A stretch of DNA of 8,099 nt, from positions 1 through 8,099 of the forward strand of contig CALGZX010000130.1 in the NCBI GenBank assembly GCA_937934165.1, in the 5' to 3' direction. Source of the DNA: an uncultured Collinsella sp. GTDB lineage: Bacteria; Actinomycetota; Coriobacteriia; Coriobacteriales; Coriobacteriaceae. Positions 1-5,655 of the stretch are shown here, in pieces. A program made the position numbers and the translations under genes. A model generated the notes under the pieces. The model made no database searches. It saw only the letters and a list, made by a program, of their open reading frames with translations, and had not been told where the DNA came from. Within the stretch, counting starts at the first letter, position 1; each line of letters starts with the position of its first letter.

Positions 1-600
1 ACCATCACCAACCTCATCAACCGCTTCTATGACATCGCCGACGGCAAGATCCGCTACGACGGCATCAACGTCAACAAGATCCGCAAGGCCGATCTGCGCC
101 GCTCGCTGGGCGTCGTGCTACAGGACGTGAACCTGTTCACCGGCACCGTGATGGATAACATCCGCTACGGCAACCTGGATGCCACCGACGAGGAGTGCAT
201 CGCGGCGGCAAAGCTCGCGGGCGCGGACGACTTTATCACCCGCCTGCCCGACGGCTACGACACCATGCTCACCGGCAACGGCGCACAGCTGTCGCAGGGC
301 CAGCGCCAGCTGATTTCGATCGCACGCGCTGCCGTCGCCGATCCGCCAGCAATGATTCTGGACGAGGCCACGAGCTCCATCGACACCCGCACCGAGGCTA
401 TCGTGCAGGCCGGCATGGACAAGCTCATGGAAGGCCGCACGACGTTTGTCATCGCGCACCGCTTGTCCACCGTGCGCAACTCCGACGCGATCATCTGTCT
501 GGACCACGGCCGCATCATCGAGCGCGGCAATCACGACGAGCTGATCGCCAAGCGCGGGTATTACTATCAGCTCTATACCGGAGCATTTGAGCTGGAGTAG
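1..600 (+). CDS. ABC exporter ATP-binding/permease protein, C-terminal fragment
   Basis: This is the C-terminal part of the nucleotide-binding domain of an ABC exporter, 199 residues in frame from base 1. The 5' end lies outside the window, and the first residue falls just after where the Walker A lysine should be. Visible motifs, numbered within the fragment, are the Q-loop (VLQD, Q41), the signature LSQGQ (97-101), Walker B AMILDE (117-122), the D-loop SSID (125-128) and the H-loop histidine H153 in VIAHRLSTV. The order and spacing match the MsbA/MdlB-type exporter family, in which one polypeptide carries six membrane helices plus this ATPase. ATP hydrolysis would drive export of an unknown substrate. 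All catalytic motifs seen are intact, so it is cut by the window edge rather than degraded. An intrinsic terminator follows. The transmembrane domain is not visible, so a stand-alone ATPase subunit is possible but less likely. Confidence 0.93.
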   Translation, partial: TITNLINRFYDIADGKIRYDGINVNKIRKADLRRSLGVVLQDVNLFTGTVMDNIRYGNLDATDEECIAAAKLAGADDFITRLPDGYDTMLTGNGAQLSQGQRQLISIARAAVADPPAMILDEATSSIDTRTEAIVQAGMDKLMEGRTTFVIAHRLSTVRNSDAIICLDHGRIIERGNHDELIAKRGYYYQLYTGAFELE

Positions 601-640
601 TTCGGCTCGCCGAGATGGCCGATTTGTCGCTCATTCGTCG

Positions 641-663
641 GGCATGACCCTAAGGTCAATGCC
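641..663 (+). other. hairpin in the ABC transporter 3' untranslated region
   Basis: GGCATGACC (641-649) pairs with GGTCAATGCC (654-663), giving nine base pairs with one bulged A (658) and a CTAA tetraloop. It sits 41 bases after the ABC stop codon and before the main terminator. No clean T-run follows, only a pyrimidine-rich stretch, so it is more likely a 3' stabilising structure or a weak first terminator. Its function is inferred from position only. Confidence 0.4.
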
Positions 664-724
664 CTCCTCTTTCGGGGCAAATCGACTCATCTCAACGACC
701 CAAACACAATGCGCCGCAACGAAT

Positions 725-763
725 AAAGCCTCCGCAGCACACACGGGCTGCGGAGGCTTTTTT
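725..763 (+). terminator. intrinsic terminator after the ABC transporter gene
   Basis: A perfect 10-bp stem, GCCTCCGCAG (728-737) with CTGCGGAGGC (748-757), encloses a 10-base loop and is followed by six Ts (758-763). Three As (725-727) precede the left arm and can pair with the T-run, so the structure may also stop transcription from the other strand. It lies about 125 bases after the ABC stop codon and separates that gene from the diguanylate cyclase gene. Confidence 0.9.
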
Positions 764-773
764 CATGCCGGCC

Positions 774-945
774 GGAAACCGTATCCCACTTTTCGGGCGC
801 AAAATGGGATGCCGTTTCCCGCTGGACCCCCTCCGGGAAACGGCATCCCATTTCAAGGGGGTAAACCGGGATGTGATTTCCCCTAACGGCACCTTTGGGA
901 AGCCGCATCCCACTCTAGACGCACAAAACGGGATGAGCTTTCCCA
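774..945. repeat. three tandem 62-bp repeats, each an imperfect dyad
   Basis: Three units begin at 774, 836 and 898, exactly 62 bases apart. Each has a left arm of the form GGAAnCnGnATCCCA, a loop of about 16 bases, and a right arm of the form GGGATGnnnTTTCC. The arms are 774-788/805-819, 836-850/867-881 and 898-912/929-943. The arms are conserved while loops and inter-unit spacers have diverged. Units 1 and 2 also pair with each other: 802-821 and 834-853 form a perfect 20-bp stem around 12 bases. Because 62 is not a multiple of three, the repeats fall in a different frame each time, which argues against coding. This resembles a REP/BIME-type intergenic element. No transposase is nearby. Function is unknown. 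Confidence 0.8.
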
Positions 946-1040
946 TGGTGATCCAAGACCAGAAGCATGTCCGATAGCGCGGCCAGGTCAAGAACAACAA
1001 GGCAAGCGTCACGCCAATTTGGACGAGCGTCTGCTGCAGT
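946..1040. other. gene-free spacer, nothing recognised
   Basis: This piece links the 62-bp repeat array to the candidate promoter of the diguanylate cyclase gene. I see no credible start with ribosome binding site, no RNA fold and no repeat here. Reading frames crossing it on either strand also run through the repeat array and have no recognisable protein content. Confidence 0.4.
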
Positions 1041-1068
1041 TTGAGGCTGCTGGCCCATATGGTAGAGT
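1041..1068 (+). promoter_or_regulatory. possible promoter of the diguanylate cyclase gene
   Basis: TTGAGG (1041-1046) and TAGAGT (1063-1068) match the -35 and -10 consensus at four of six positions each, with a 16-base spacer. Transcription would start near 1075, leaving a leader of about 60 bases before the GTG start. It lies downstream of the ABC terminator, where a promoter is needed. The matches are moderate, so this is tentative. Confidence 0.3.
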
Positions 1069-1134
1069 TAACCACCCATGAATTTCAGCACACTGCGTGC
1101 TACCTGTTCTTTTGTCATTTAGGGGAGTGAACTT

Positions 1135-2226
1135 GTGAATACTTCTGTCGCCAAGAAGGCCGGCCAGGCGGTGCGCCTGCTCATGATGGTGCTCACGGCA
1201 GTTCTCATCTTCTTCTTCATCAATGTTATGCTGCTCGTCTCCGATATCCAGGGCACGGCGCGCGTGGTCAACTACGCCGGTCTGGTTCGCGGTACCACGC
1301 AGCGAATCGTTAAGCTCGAGGACGCGGGCCAGCCTCAAGATGACCTGCTTAAAGCCGTGGATTCATACATCAACGGCTTGCGCTACGGAAGCGACGACCT
1401 CAATCTCGTCCGTCTCGACGACGATGAGTATCAGGCAAAGATGACCGAGCTTGCAAATTATTTTGATGAGCTTTGCACCGAGATCATCCGCGTGCGCGAA
1501 GTCGGCTATGAGAACACCGACATCATCTCCATGAGCGAGGAGTTCTTTGGCATTTGCGACGATGCTACGCGACTCGCAGAGGACTACTCTCAGGAGAAGG
1601 CGTCGGCGCTCAACTATCTCGAGGGCTTGGTGATCATCGACATCATGGGCTTGGTGGCGACCTTTGCGGTCGAACTTGTTCGCGCGGTGCGAACTGCCGC
1701 GCTCAATCGCGAACTGCAGAACAAAGTCTATCTCGACGAAGCCACAGGACTGCCCAACAAGAACAAGTGCGAGGAGGTCTTGGGGCAGGAGCAGCCTGTC
1801 TCCGCGGAGGAGCCCGTTGCGGTGTGCGTCTTCGACCTTAACAATCTGCATGTGGTCAATAACAACTTCGGCCATGAGAAGGGCGATGAATACATTCGCT
1901 CTTTTGCCCAACAACTGGGAAGTGCGGCGTCGGAGACGTGCTTTGTGGGTCGCGACGGCGGCGATGAGTTTATCGCGGTGCTGCGAGATACCGATCGAGC
2001 TGCCGTGGAGTCCTGTCTCGCTCGGGTTCGCGCGAACGTGAACGAGTATTCCGAGACTCATCCCGACATGCCTATCAGCTATGCGGTGGGCTATGCGCTT
2101 TCCAGTGATTTTGATGAACCGCCTACGATGCGCGAGCTCTTTTCCCAGGCCGACAAAAACATGTACATCGACAAGAACCGCGTAAAGACAGCCGAGGCAG
2201 CCGGGCCGCAACGCGAGGACCGCTAA
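1135..2226 (+). CDS. membrane-bound diguanylate cyclase with NarX/PilJ-like sensor region
   Basis: This 363-residue protein would make cyclic di-GMP from two GTP at the inner face of the membrane. Helix 1 is at about residues 15-35 and helix 2 at about 165-182. Between them lies a roughly 130-residue extracytoplasmic region opening with NYAGLVRGTTQRIVKLE (46-62), which resembles the conserved box of NarX/NarQ/PilJ-type sensors. The GGDEF domain follows: DEATGLPN (201-208), the metal-binding aspartate D234 in FDLNN, NNNFGHEKGDEY, and an intact GGDEF at 275-279. The inhibitory RxxD site expected five residues before GGDEF is absent (SETC instead). The GTG start at 1135 is chosen because AGGGGAG (1121-1127) lies seven bases upstream. 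No EAL domain is present. It stands alone between a terminated ABC gene and a convergent regulator. The sensed ligand is unknown. Confidence 0.92.
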   Translation: MNTSVAKKAGQAVRLLMMVLTAVLIFFFINVMLLVSDIQGTARVVNYAGLVRGTTQRIVKLEDAGQPQDDLLKAVDSYINGLRYGSDDLNLVRLDDDEYQAKMTELANYFDELCTEIIRVREVGYENTDIISMSEEFFGICDDATRLAEDYSQEKASALNYLEGLVIIDIMGLVATFAVELVRAVRTAALNRELQNKVYLDEATGLPNKNKCEEVLGQEQPVSAEEPVAVCVFDLNNLHVVNNNFGHEKGDEYIRSFAQQLGSAASETCFVGRDGGDEFIAVLRDTDRAAVESCLARVRANVNEYSETHPDMPISYAVGYALSSDFDEPPTMRELFSQADKNMYIDKNRVKTAEAAGPQREDR

Positions 2227-2269
2227 ACCCGTAGCAAAGGGTAGCTAATTTGGGACGGGACTCTTTTGG

Positions 2270-3148
2270 CTATTTGAGAAGTTGTGCCATGGCGTTGACG
2301 AATTTTTGGACTTGGAGGGTGGGCTCGAGCGGGTAGTGCAGAAAGACTGGCACCTCTCGCCCGCACAGGAACGGCACGCCCACAAAGGCCGGGTGCACCC
2401 CCGACCATGCGCCGCAGGTGAGCACCGCGTCGCCCTTTTCCTCTGCCTCGTTAAAGAGCGCAAAGTCGAAGCTGTCCACGTCGATCACGTCAACGCCGCC
2501 GTCGGCCAGAAGGTCGATGCGCAGGCTGTCCATTGCGTCGTTGCCGTGGCGGAGCACGCGCAGGCGCATGCCCTCCAGGTCGGCAACCGTAATGCGTGTC
2601 TTGCGCGCCAGCGGGCTCGTGCGCGGCAGGTCGATATAAAACGGCACGTTAACGATGCGAAGCTTTTGGCAGGCGTCGCCCCAGCGTGGGGTAGAAAAAC
2701 TCGACTGCACCACATCGACCTCGCGGCCCAAGCTGCGCATGACGGTCTCGCGCTCGTCATAGAGATCGCTTACTGGCACGATCTCAAATCGCAGCGACGG
2801 TTCCAGCTCGTGGACGCCCGTCCACATCGACAGCGTCTGGCGTCCCGGGCACATCATCGACACGCCTAGGCGCACGGCACCGCCATCGCCCGCCGCGCGT
2901 CGGGCACGGCGCAGCGCGTCCTCGGACTGCCGCATGATCGAGCGCGCGTCGTCCACCAGCAGGGCGCCGGCCGGCGTCACCTTGACACCCGAGTGCGAGC
3001 GCTCGAACAGCGTGATGCCGAACTCGGCCTCGAATCCCGACACCTGCTTGACGAGCGCCGGGGTCGACACGCGCAATTTTGCCGCCGCACGCGAGAAGCT
3101 TCCCAGCTCCGCGGCGGCCGATATGGCCTCAAGTCGTCGATCGTACAC
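2270..3148 (-). CDS. LysR-family transcriptional regulator
   Basis: A 292-residue LysR-type regulator of ordinary length. Residues 1-60 form the winged helix-turn-helix, with the typical LGSFSRAAAKL (15-25), STPALVKQVSGFE (28-40) and LFERSHSGVKVTPAG (47-61). From about residue 88 (GAVRLGVSMM) begins the two-lobed effector-binding domain, which is too divergent to name the ligand. I prefer the GTG start at 3148: GGGAG lies six bases upstream and the protein then begins MYDRRLEAI, like other LysR proteins. An in-frame TTG at 3178 would add ten residues but lacks comparable support. It diverges from the dehydrogenase-transporter cluster across 233 bp, the classic arrangement for a LysR protein controlling its neighbours. 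Its 3' end converges on the diguanylate cyclase gene with a 43-bp gap and no clear terminator. Confidence 0.93.
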   Translation of the reverse strand: MYDRRLEAISAAAELGSFSRAAAKLRVSTPALVKQVSGFEAEFGITLFERSHSGVKVTPAGALLVDDARSIMRQSEDALRRARRAAGDGGAVRLGVSMMCPGRQTLSMWTGVHELEPSLRFEIVPVSDLYDERETVMRSLGREVDVVQSSFSTPRWGDACQKLRIVNVPFYIDLPRTSPLARKTRITVADLEGMRLRVLRHGNDAMDSLRIDLLADGGVDVIDVDSFDFALFNEAEEKGDAVLTCGAWSGVHPAFVGVPFLCGREVPVFLHYPLEPTLQVQKFVNAMAQLLK

Positions 3149-3217
3149 GTCAATCTCCCGTTTCCAGACGCATGGCAATGAACTGCCGAAGGGGGTCGTT
3201 TTGGCAGGCCACGCGCT

Positions 3218-3245
3218 CAGTTGAGCATAAACTGCATTGCACAGT
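3218..3245. promoter_or_regulatory. overlapping dyads, candidate LysR autoregulatory operator
   Basis: CAGTT (3218-3222) and AACTG (3230-3234) form a perfect 5-bp dyad with a 7-base spacer. The second half-site is shared with a second dyad, ACTG (3231-3234) and CAGT (3242-3245). Three alternating half-sites thus lie about 70-100 bp upstream of the LysR start. On the minus strand a TTTACA and a TATGCT flank this region but are only 15 bases apart, so a promoter there is weak. Binding by the neighbouring regulator is inferred. Confidence 0.3.
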
Positions 3246-3256
3246 GTAAACCTACG

Positions 3257-3273
3257 GTTAACGCCATTCTAAC
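3257..3273. promoter_or_regulatory. candidate LysR box upstream of the dehydrogenase gene
   Basis: GTTA (3257-3260) and TAAC (3270-3273) form a perfect dyad with a 9-base spacer, and the sequence fits the T-N11-A rule for LysR-type binding sites (T3259, A3271). It sits just upstream of the proposed -35 at 3284, centred about 54 bases before the predicted transcription start. That is near where LysR activators usually bind. Short dyads occur by chance, so this is a candidate only. Confidence 0.35.
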
Positions 3274-3283
3274 AAATATGCAA

Positions 3284-3312
3284 TTCACCTGCGCAAATGC
3301 AAAGCATACGAT
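3284..3312 (+). promoter_or_regulatory. possible promoter of the SDR-MFS-Gfo/Idh cluster
   Basis: TTCACC (3284-3289) and TACGAT (3307-3312) each match the -35 and -10 consensus at four of six positions, with an optimal 17-base spacer. Transcription would start near 3319. The weak match suits a promoter needing an activator such as the divergent LysR protein. Confidence 0.35.
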
Positions 3313-3328
3313 AACCAGCGAAAACCAC

Positions 3329-3355
3329 GTGGGTCGGTTAATGGGAGCGACCCAC
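3329..3355 (+). other. leader hairpin before the dehydrogenase gene
   Basis: GTGGGTCG (3329-3336) pairs perfectly with CGACCCAC (3348-3355) around an 11-base loop. If transcription starts near 3319, the hairpin lies in the 5' leader, ending about a dozen bases before the ribosome binding site AAGGGAAG (3369-3376). It could protect the message, tune translation, or act at DNA level as an operator dyad. The sequence does not decide between these. Confidence 0.4.
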
Positions 3356-3381
3356 CGGGAGGCACAAGAAGGGAAGTTCCT

Positions 3382-4263
3382 ATGAGCAACTGGCTTAAGC
3401 TCGAGGGCGATGTCTGCGCCGTGACCGGCGCACTCGGCGGTATGGGCGTCGAGATTTGCCGCGAGTTCGCCCGCAACGGCGCCAACGTCGTCCTGCTCGA
3501 TCTGGACGAGGAAAAGGTCAAGGCCGCTGCCGCCGACCTCGCCGCCGAGTTTGGCATCCACGCCGAGGGCTACAAGATGAACGCCACCGACGAGGCCGAG
3601 GTTCAGGCCGCCGTCGATGCCACCATCGCCGACTTCGGCCGCGTCGACGTTCTCGTCAACACCGCCGGCATCCTGCGCTTCGCAGCCATGGAAGACCTGC
3701 CGTTGAGCGACTGGGAGCAGGTGCTCAACGTCAACCTCACCGGTTACTTCATCACCTCGCAGCGCTTTGGTCGCGAGATGATCAAGGCCGGCCAGGGTCG
3801 CCTGGTGCACATCTCGACCGTCGCCAGCCACTCCCCCGAGACGTTCTCGGGCGTGTACAGCTCCACCAAGGCGGGCGTCAACATGATGTCCAAGATGCTC
3901 GCCGCCGAGTGGGGCCCCTACGGCGTCCGCTCCAACTGCGTCGAACCCTGCTTCGTTAAGACCCCGATGTCGGCCAACTTCTACGCCGACCCCGAGGTCG
4001 AAAAGAGCCGCAGCCGTCTGATCGCCACGCGCCGCATCGGCGAGGTCAGCGATATCGCCAACGCCGTCATGTTCCTGGCGTCCACGCGCTCGGACTTCAC
4101 CACCGGCGACGCCATCAAGGTCGACGGCGGCTTCTCCAACATGATGGGCGACCTCACCGCCAAGCCCGGCGGCCGTCGCGCCTATGCCGACAACTACCTT
4201 AAGAACAAGGGTGTCGAGCTCTGGTCCGATGAGTCCGGCGTCGCCAAGCCGACTGACCAGTAA
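3382..4263 (+). CDS. short-chain dehydrogenase/reductase (SDR), classical type
   Basis: This cytoplasmic NAD(P)-dependent oxidoreductase has 293 residues. The cofactor motif TGALGGMG is at 15-22. D40 at the end of the second strand favours NAD(H). Further family motifs are NTAG (93-96), NVNLTG (116-121, catalytic N118), YSSTK (159-163, catalytic Y159 and K163) and VDGGF (247-251). Two deviations are notable. The position 13 residues before Y159, normally serine, is T146 (S145 is adjacent), and the usual PG motif reads PC (189-190). About 42 residues follow VDGGF, making it longer than the usual 250 residues. The ATG at 3382 follows AAGGGAAG at 3369-3376. It is first in a cluster with a transporter and a Gfo/Idh enzyme. 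Likely substrates are a polyol, sugar acid or hydroxy acid, but the specificity cannot be read. Confidence 0.93.
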   Translation: MSNWLKLEGDVCAVTGALGGMGVEICREFARNGANVVLLDLDEEKVKAAAADLAAEFGIHAEGYKMNATDEAEVQAAVDATIADFGRVDVLVNTAGILRFAAMEDLPLSDWEQVLNVNLTGYFITSQRFGREMIKAGQGRLVHISTVASHSPETFSGVYSSTKAGVNMMSKMLAAEWGPYGVRSNCVEPCFVKTPMSANFYADPEVEKSRSRLIATRRIGEVSDIANAVMFLASTRSDFTTGDAIKVDGGFSNMMGDLTAKPGGRRAYADNYLKNKGVELWSDESGVAKPTDQ

Positions 4264-4275
4264 ACCAACCTGACA

Positions 4276-4306
4276 GGGAGGTCCCGCGGACACGCCCGCT
4301 CCTCCC
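4276..4306 (+). other. intercistronic hairpin between SDR and MFS genes
   Basis: GGGAGG (4276-4281) pairs with CCTCCC (4301-4306), and inside it GCGG (4286-4289) pairs with CCGC (4296-4299), with unpaired TCCC/T between. It lies in the 66-base gap after the SDR stop. No T-run follows, so it is probably not a terminator. It may instead set relative message stability, or it may be chance in GC-rich DNA. Confidence 0.35.
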
Positions 4307-4329
4307 CCGTATCGATCAGAAAGAGTCCA

Positions 4330-5586
4330 ATGGCTTCCACCAACTCCAACAAGGGTCGCGCCGTCGTGCTTTCCGCCGCGTGCGTCACCATGTTCTTCAT
4401 CAGCTCCATCGCGCTGTATTCCGTCGTGAGCAAGAACCTGCTCGCCGTCTACCCCGAGTGGTCGAGCGCCCTCACCTGGGCCTTCCCGGTCTTTCAGACC
4501 ATCATGGCCGTGACGGGCATCTTCGCCGGCCGCATCTCCGATAAGATCGGCCCGCGCAACGTCGTTATCGCCGCCGCCGTGTGCTACGGCCTGGGCTGGT
4601 TCATGTCCGGCACCGTCACCGAGCCGTGGCAGTTCTACCTGTGGTTCTCGCTCGTCGCCGCCATCGGCAACGGCCTGGGCTACAACCCGGCGCTCACCAC
4701 CGGCCAAAAGTGGTTCATCGACAAGAAGGGCCTCGCCTCCGGCATCACCCTGGCCGCTTCGACCGCCGGTCCCGCCGTGCTGTCCCCGGTACTCGCCTCG
4801 CTGCTCATCCCGAGCCTGGGCATCTTTGGCGCCCTTAAGGCGCTCGGCGTCATCTTCTTTGTGATGATCGCCGCCTCCGCCCTGTTCCTGAAGGCCCCCG
4901 AGGCCGGTTGGCTGCCCGAGGGCTTCGAGGCCCCCAAGGGCGGCGCGCATGCCGGCACCTTCGGCGACCTCACCCCGGGCGAGATGGTCAAGACCCCGCG
5001 CTTCTGGGTCCTCATCGTCACCTTCGCCTTTGCCGCCACCGCGGGCACCCTGCTCGTGGGCAAGGTTGCCTCCATCGCCGCCGTCCAGCTCTTCGCCGAC
5101 CCCACGAGCGCCGCGGCCGTCGCCCTCGGCGGTGTGGTGGTCTCCGTCAACACCTGCGCCAACCTGGTTGGCCGTCTGTCCTTTGGCCAGATCATCGACA
5201 AGCTCGGCGCCTATAAGTCGCTGCTCATCAGCCTTGTCGTCACCATCGTCGCACTCGTCATCATGTCGATGAGCTTTACGCAGGCCATGTTCTTTGTGGC
5301 GCTCGCCCTGCTCGGCTTTAGCTTTGGCGCCCTGCTCGTCATCTCCCCGCCGCTCACCGGCGGCGCCTTCGGCACCAGCAACATCGGCGTCAACTACGGC
5401 ATCATGTTCCTGGGCTACGCCGCTTCCACCTGGATCAGCCAGCCCATCACCGCCGTGCTGTATCACGCCGAGGCCGGCAGCGCCGCCTACCAGCAGTCCT
5501 TCTACGGCGCCATCGTGATCGCCGCCATCGCCGTCGTGCTCACCGTCTACATGATGGTCTCCGACAGCAAGAAGAAGTCTGCCTAG
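4330..5586 (+). CDS. MFS transporter, resembling the oxalate/formate antiporter (OFA) type
   Basis: This 418-residue polytopic membrane protein has about twelve hydrophobic segments in two halves, separated by a hydrophilic centre near residues 195-220. The MFS signature between helices 2 and 3 is GRISDKIGPRN (67-77), with its counterpart GRLSFGQIIDKLG (281-293) in the second half. GQKWFIDKKGLASGI (125-139) resembles the conserved loop of the OFA group, which moves small mono- and dicarboxylates, so an organic-acid substrate is a reasonable guess. The group also contains many members of unknown substrate. The start at 4330 has only a weak ribosome site (AGAAAGAG just upstream), suggesting partial dependence on translation of the SDR gene. 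It lies between two dehydrogenases and probably supplies their substrate or exports the product. The C-terminus ends in a short lysine-rich tail. Confidence 0.9.
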   Translation: MASTNSNKGRAVVLSAACVTMFFISSIALYSVVSKNLLAVYPEWSSALTWAFPVFQTIMAVTGIFAGRISDKIGPRNVVIAAAVCYGLGWFMSGTVTEPWQFYLWFSLVAAIGNGLGYNPALTTGQKWFIDKKGLASGITLAASTAGPAVLSPVLASLLIPSLGIFGALKALGVIFFVMIAASALFLKAPEAGWLPEGFEAPKGGAHAGTFGDLTPGEMVKTPRFWVLIVTFAFAATAGTLLVGKVASIAAVQLFADPTSAAAVALGGVVVSVNTCANLVGRLSFGQIIDKLGAYKSLLISLVVTIVALVIMSMSFTQAMFFVALALLGFSFGALLVISPPLTGGAFGTSNIGVNYGIMFLGYAASTWISQPITAVLYHAEAGSAAYQQSFYGAIVIAAIAVVLTVYMMVSDSKKKSA

Positions 5587-5596
5587 TTTTACCGAC

Positions 5597-5623
5597 GTGA
5601 CAAAGGGACTGCCCCTTTGTCAC
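5597..5623. repeat. perfect 11-bp palindrome between MFS and Gfo/Idh genes
   Basis: GTGACAAAGGG (5597-5607) and CCCTTTGTCAC (5613-5623) are exact inverted copies around the 5-base loop ACTGC. It occupies much of the 69-base gap between the genes, 22 bases before the Gfo/Idh ribosome site. No T-run follows on either strand, so it is not a standard intrinsic terminator. It looks like a small dispersed palindromic repeat or an intra-operon hairpin that adjusts downstream expression. Confidence 0.7.
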
Positions 5624-5655
5624 ATTCCACCGGCCACCAGTATTAAGGAGTCGAA

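Noticed and set aside
774..945. Short CRISPR array
   Set aside because: The repeats are contiguous, diverged 62-bp dyads without constant repeats and unique spacers, and no cas gene is present.
587..977. Plus-strand small frames between the ABC gene and the diguanylate cyclase gene
   Set aside because: They cross the terminator and the repeats, whose 62-base period changes frame with each unit, and the products look random.
692..1075. Minus-strand reading frame of 127 codons with a hydrophobic N-terminal stretch
   Set aside because: It runs through the 62-bp repeats and the terminator, shows no recognisable domain and has no convincing ribosome site. Its repeated peptide fragments come from the DNA repeats.
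1069..1134. Cyclic di-GMP riboswitch in the leader of the diguanylate cyclase gene
   Set aside because: The leader is short and I see neither the expected paired helices nor the conserved GEMM core.
2227..2269. Possible bidirectional terminator between the converging diguanylate cyclase and LysR genes
   Set aside because: Only a weak ACCC/GGGT pairing (2227-2230/2239-2242) is visible, with no T-run on either side, so it does not support a call.
3217..5466. Very long minus-strand open frame opposite the SDR and MFS genes (749 codons)
   Set aside because: It is the antisense shadow of two GC-rich genes, being rich in Gly, Ala, Asp and His without domains. The plus-strand genes have clear family motifs.
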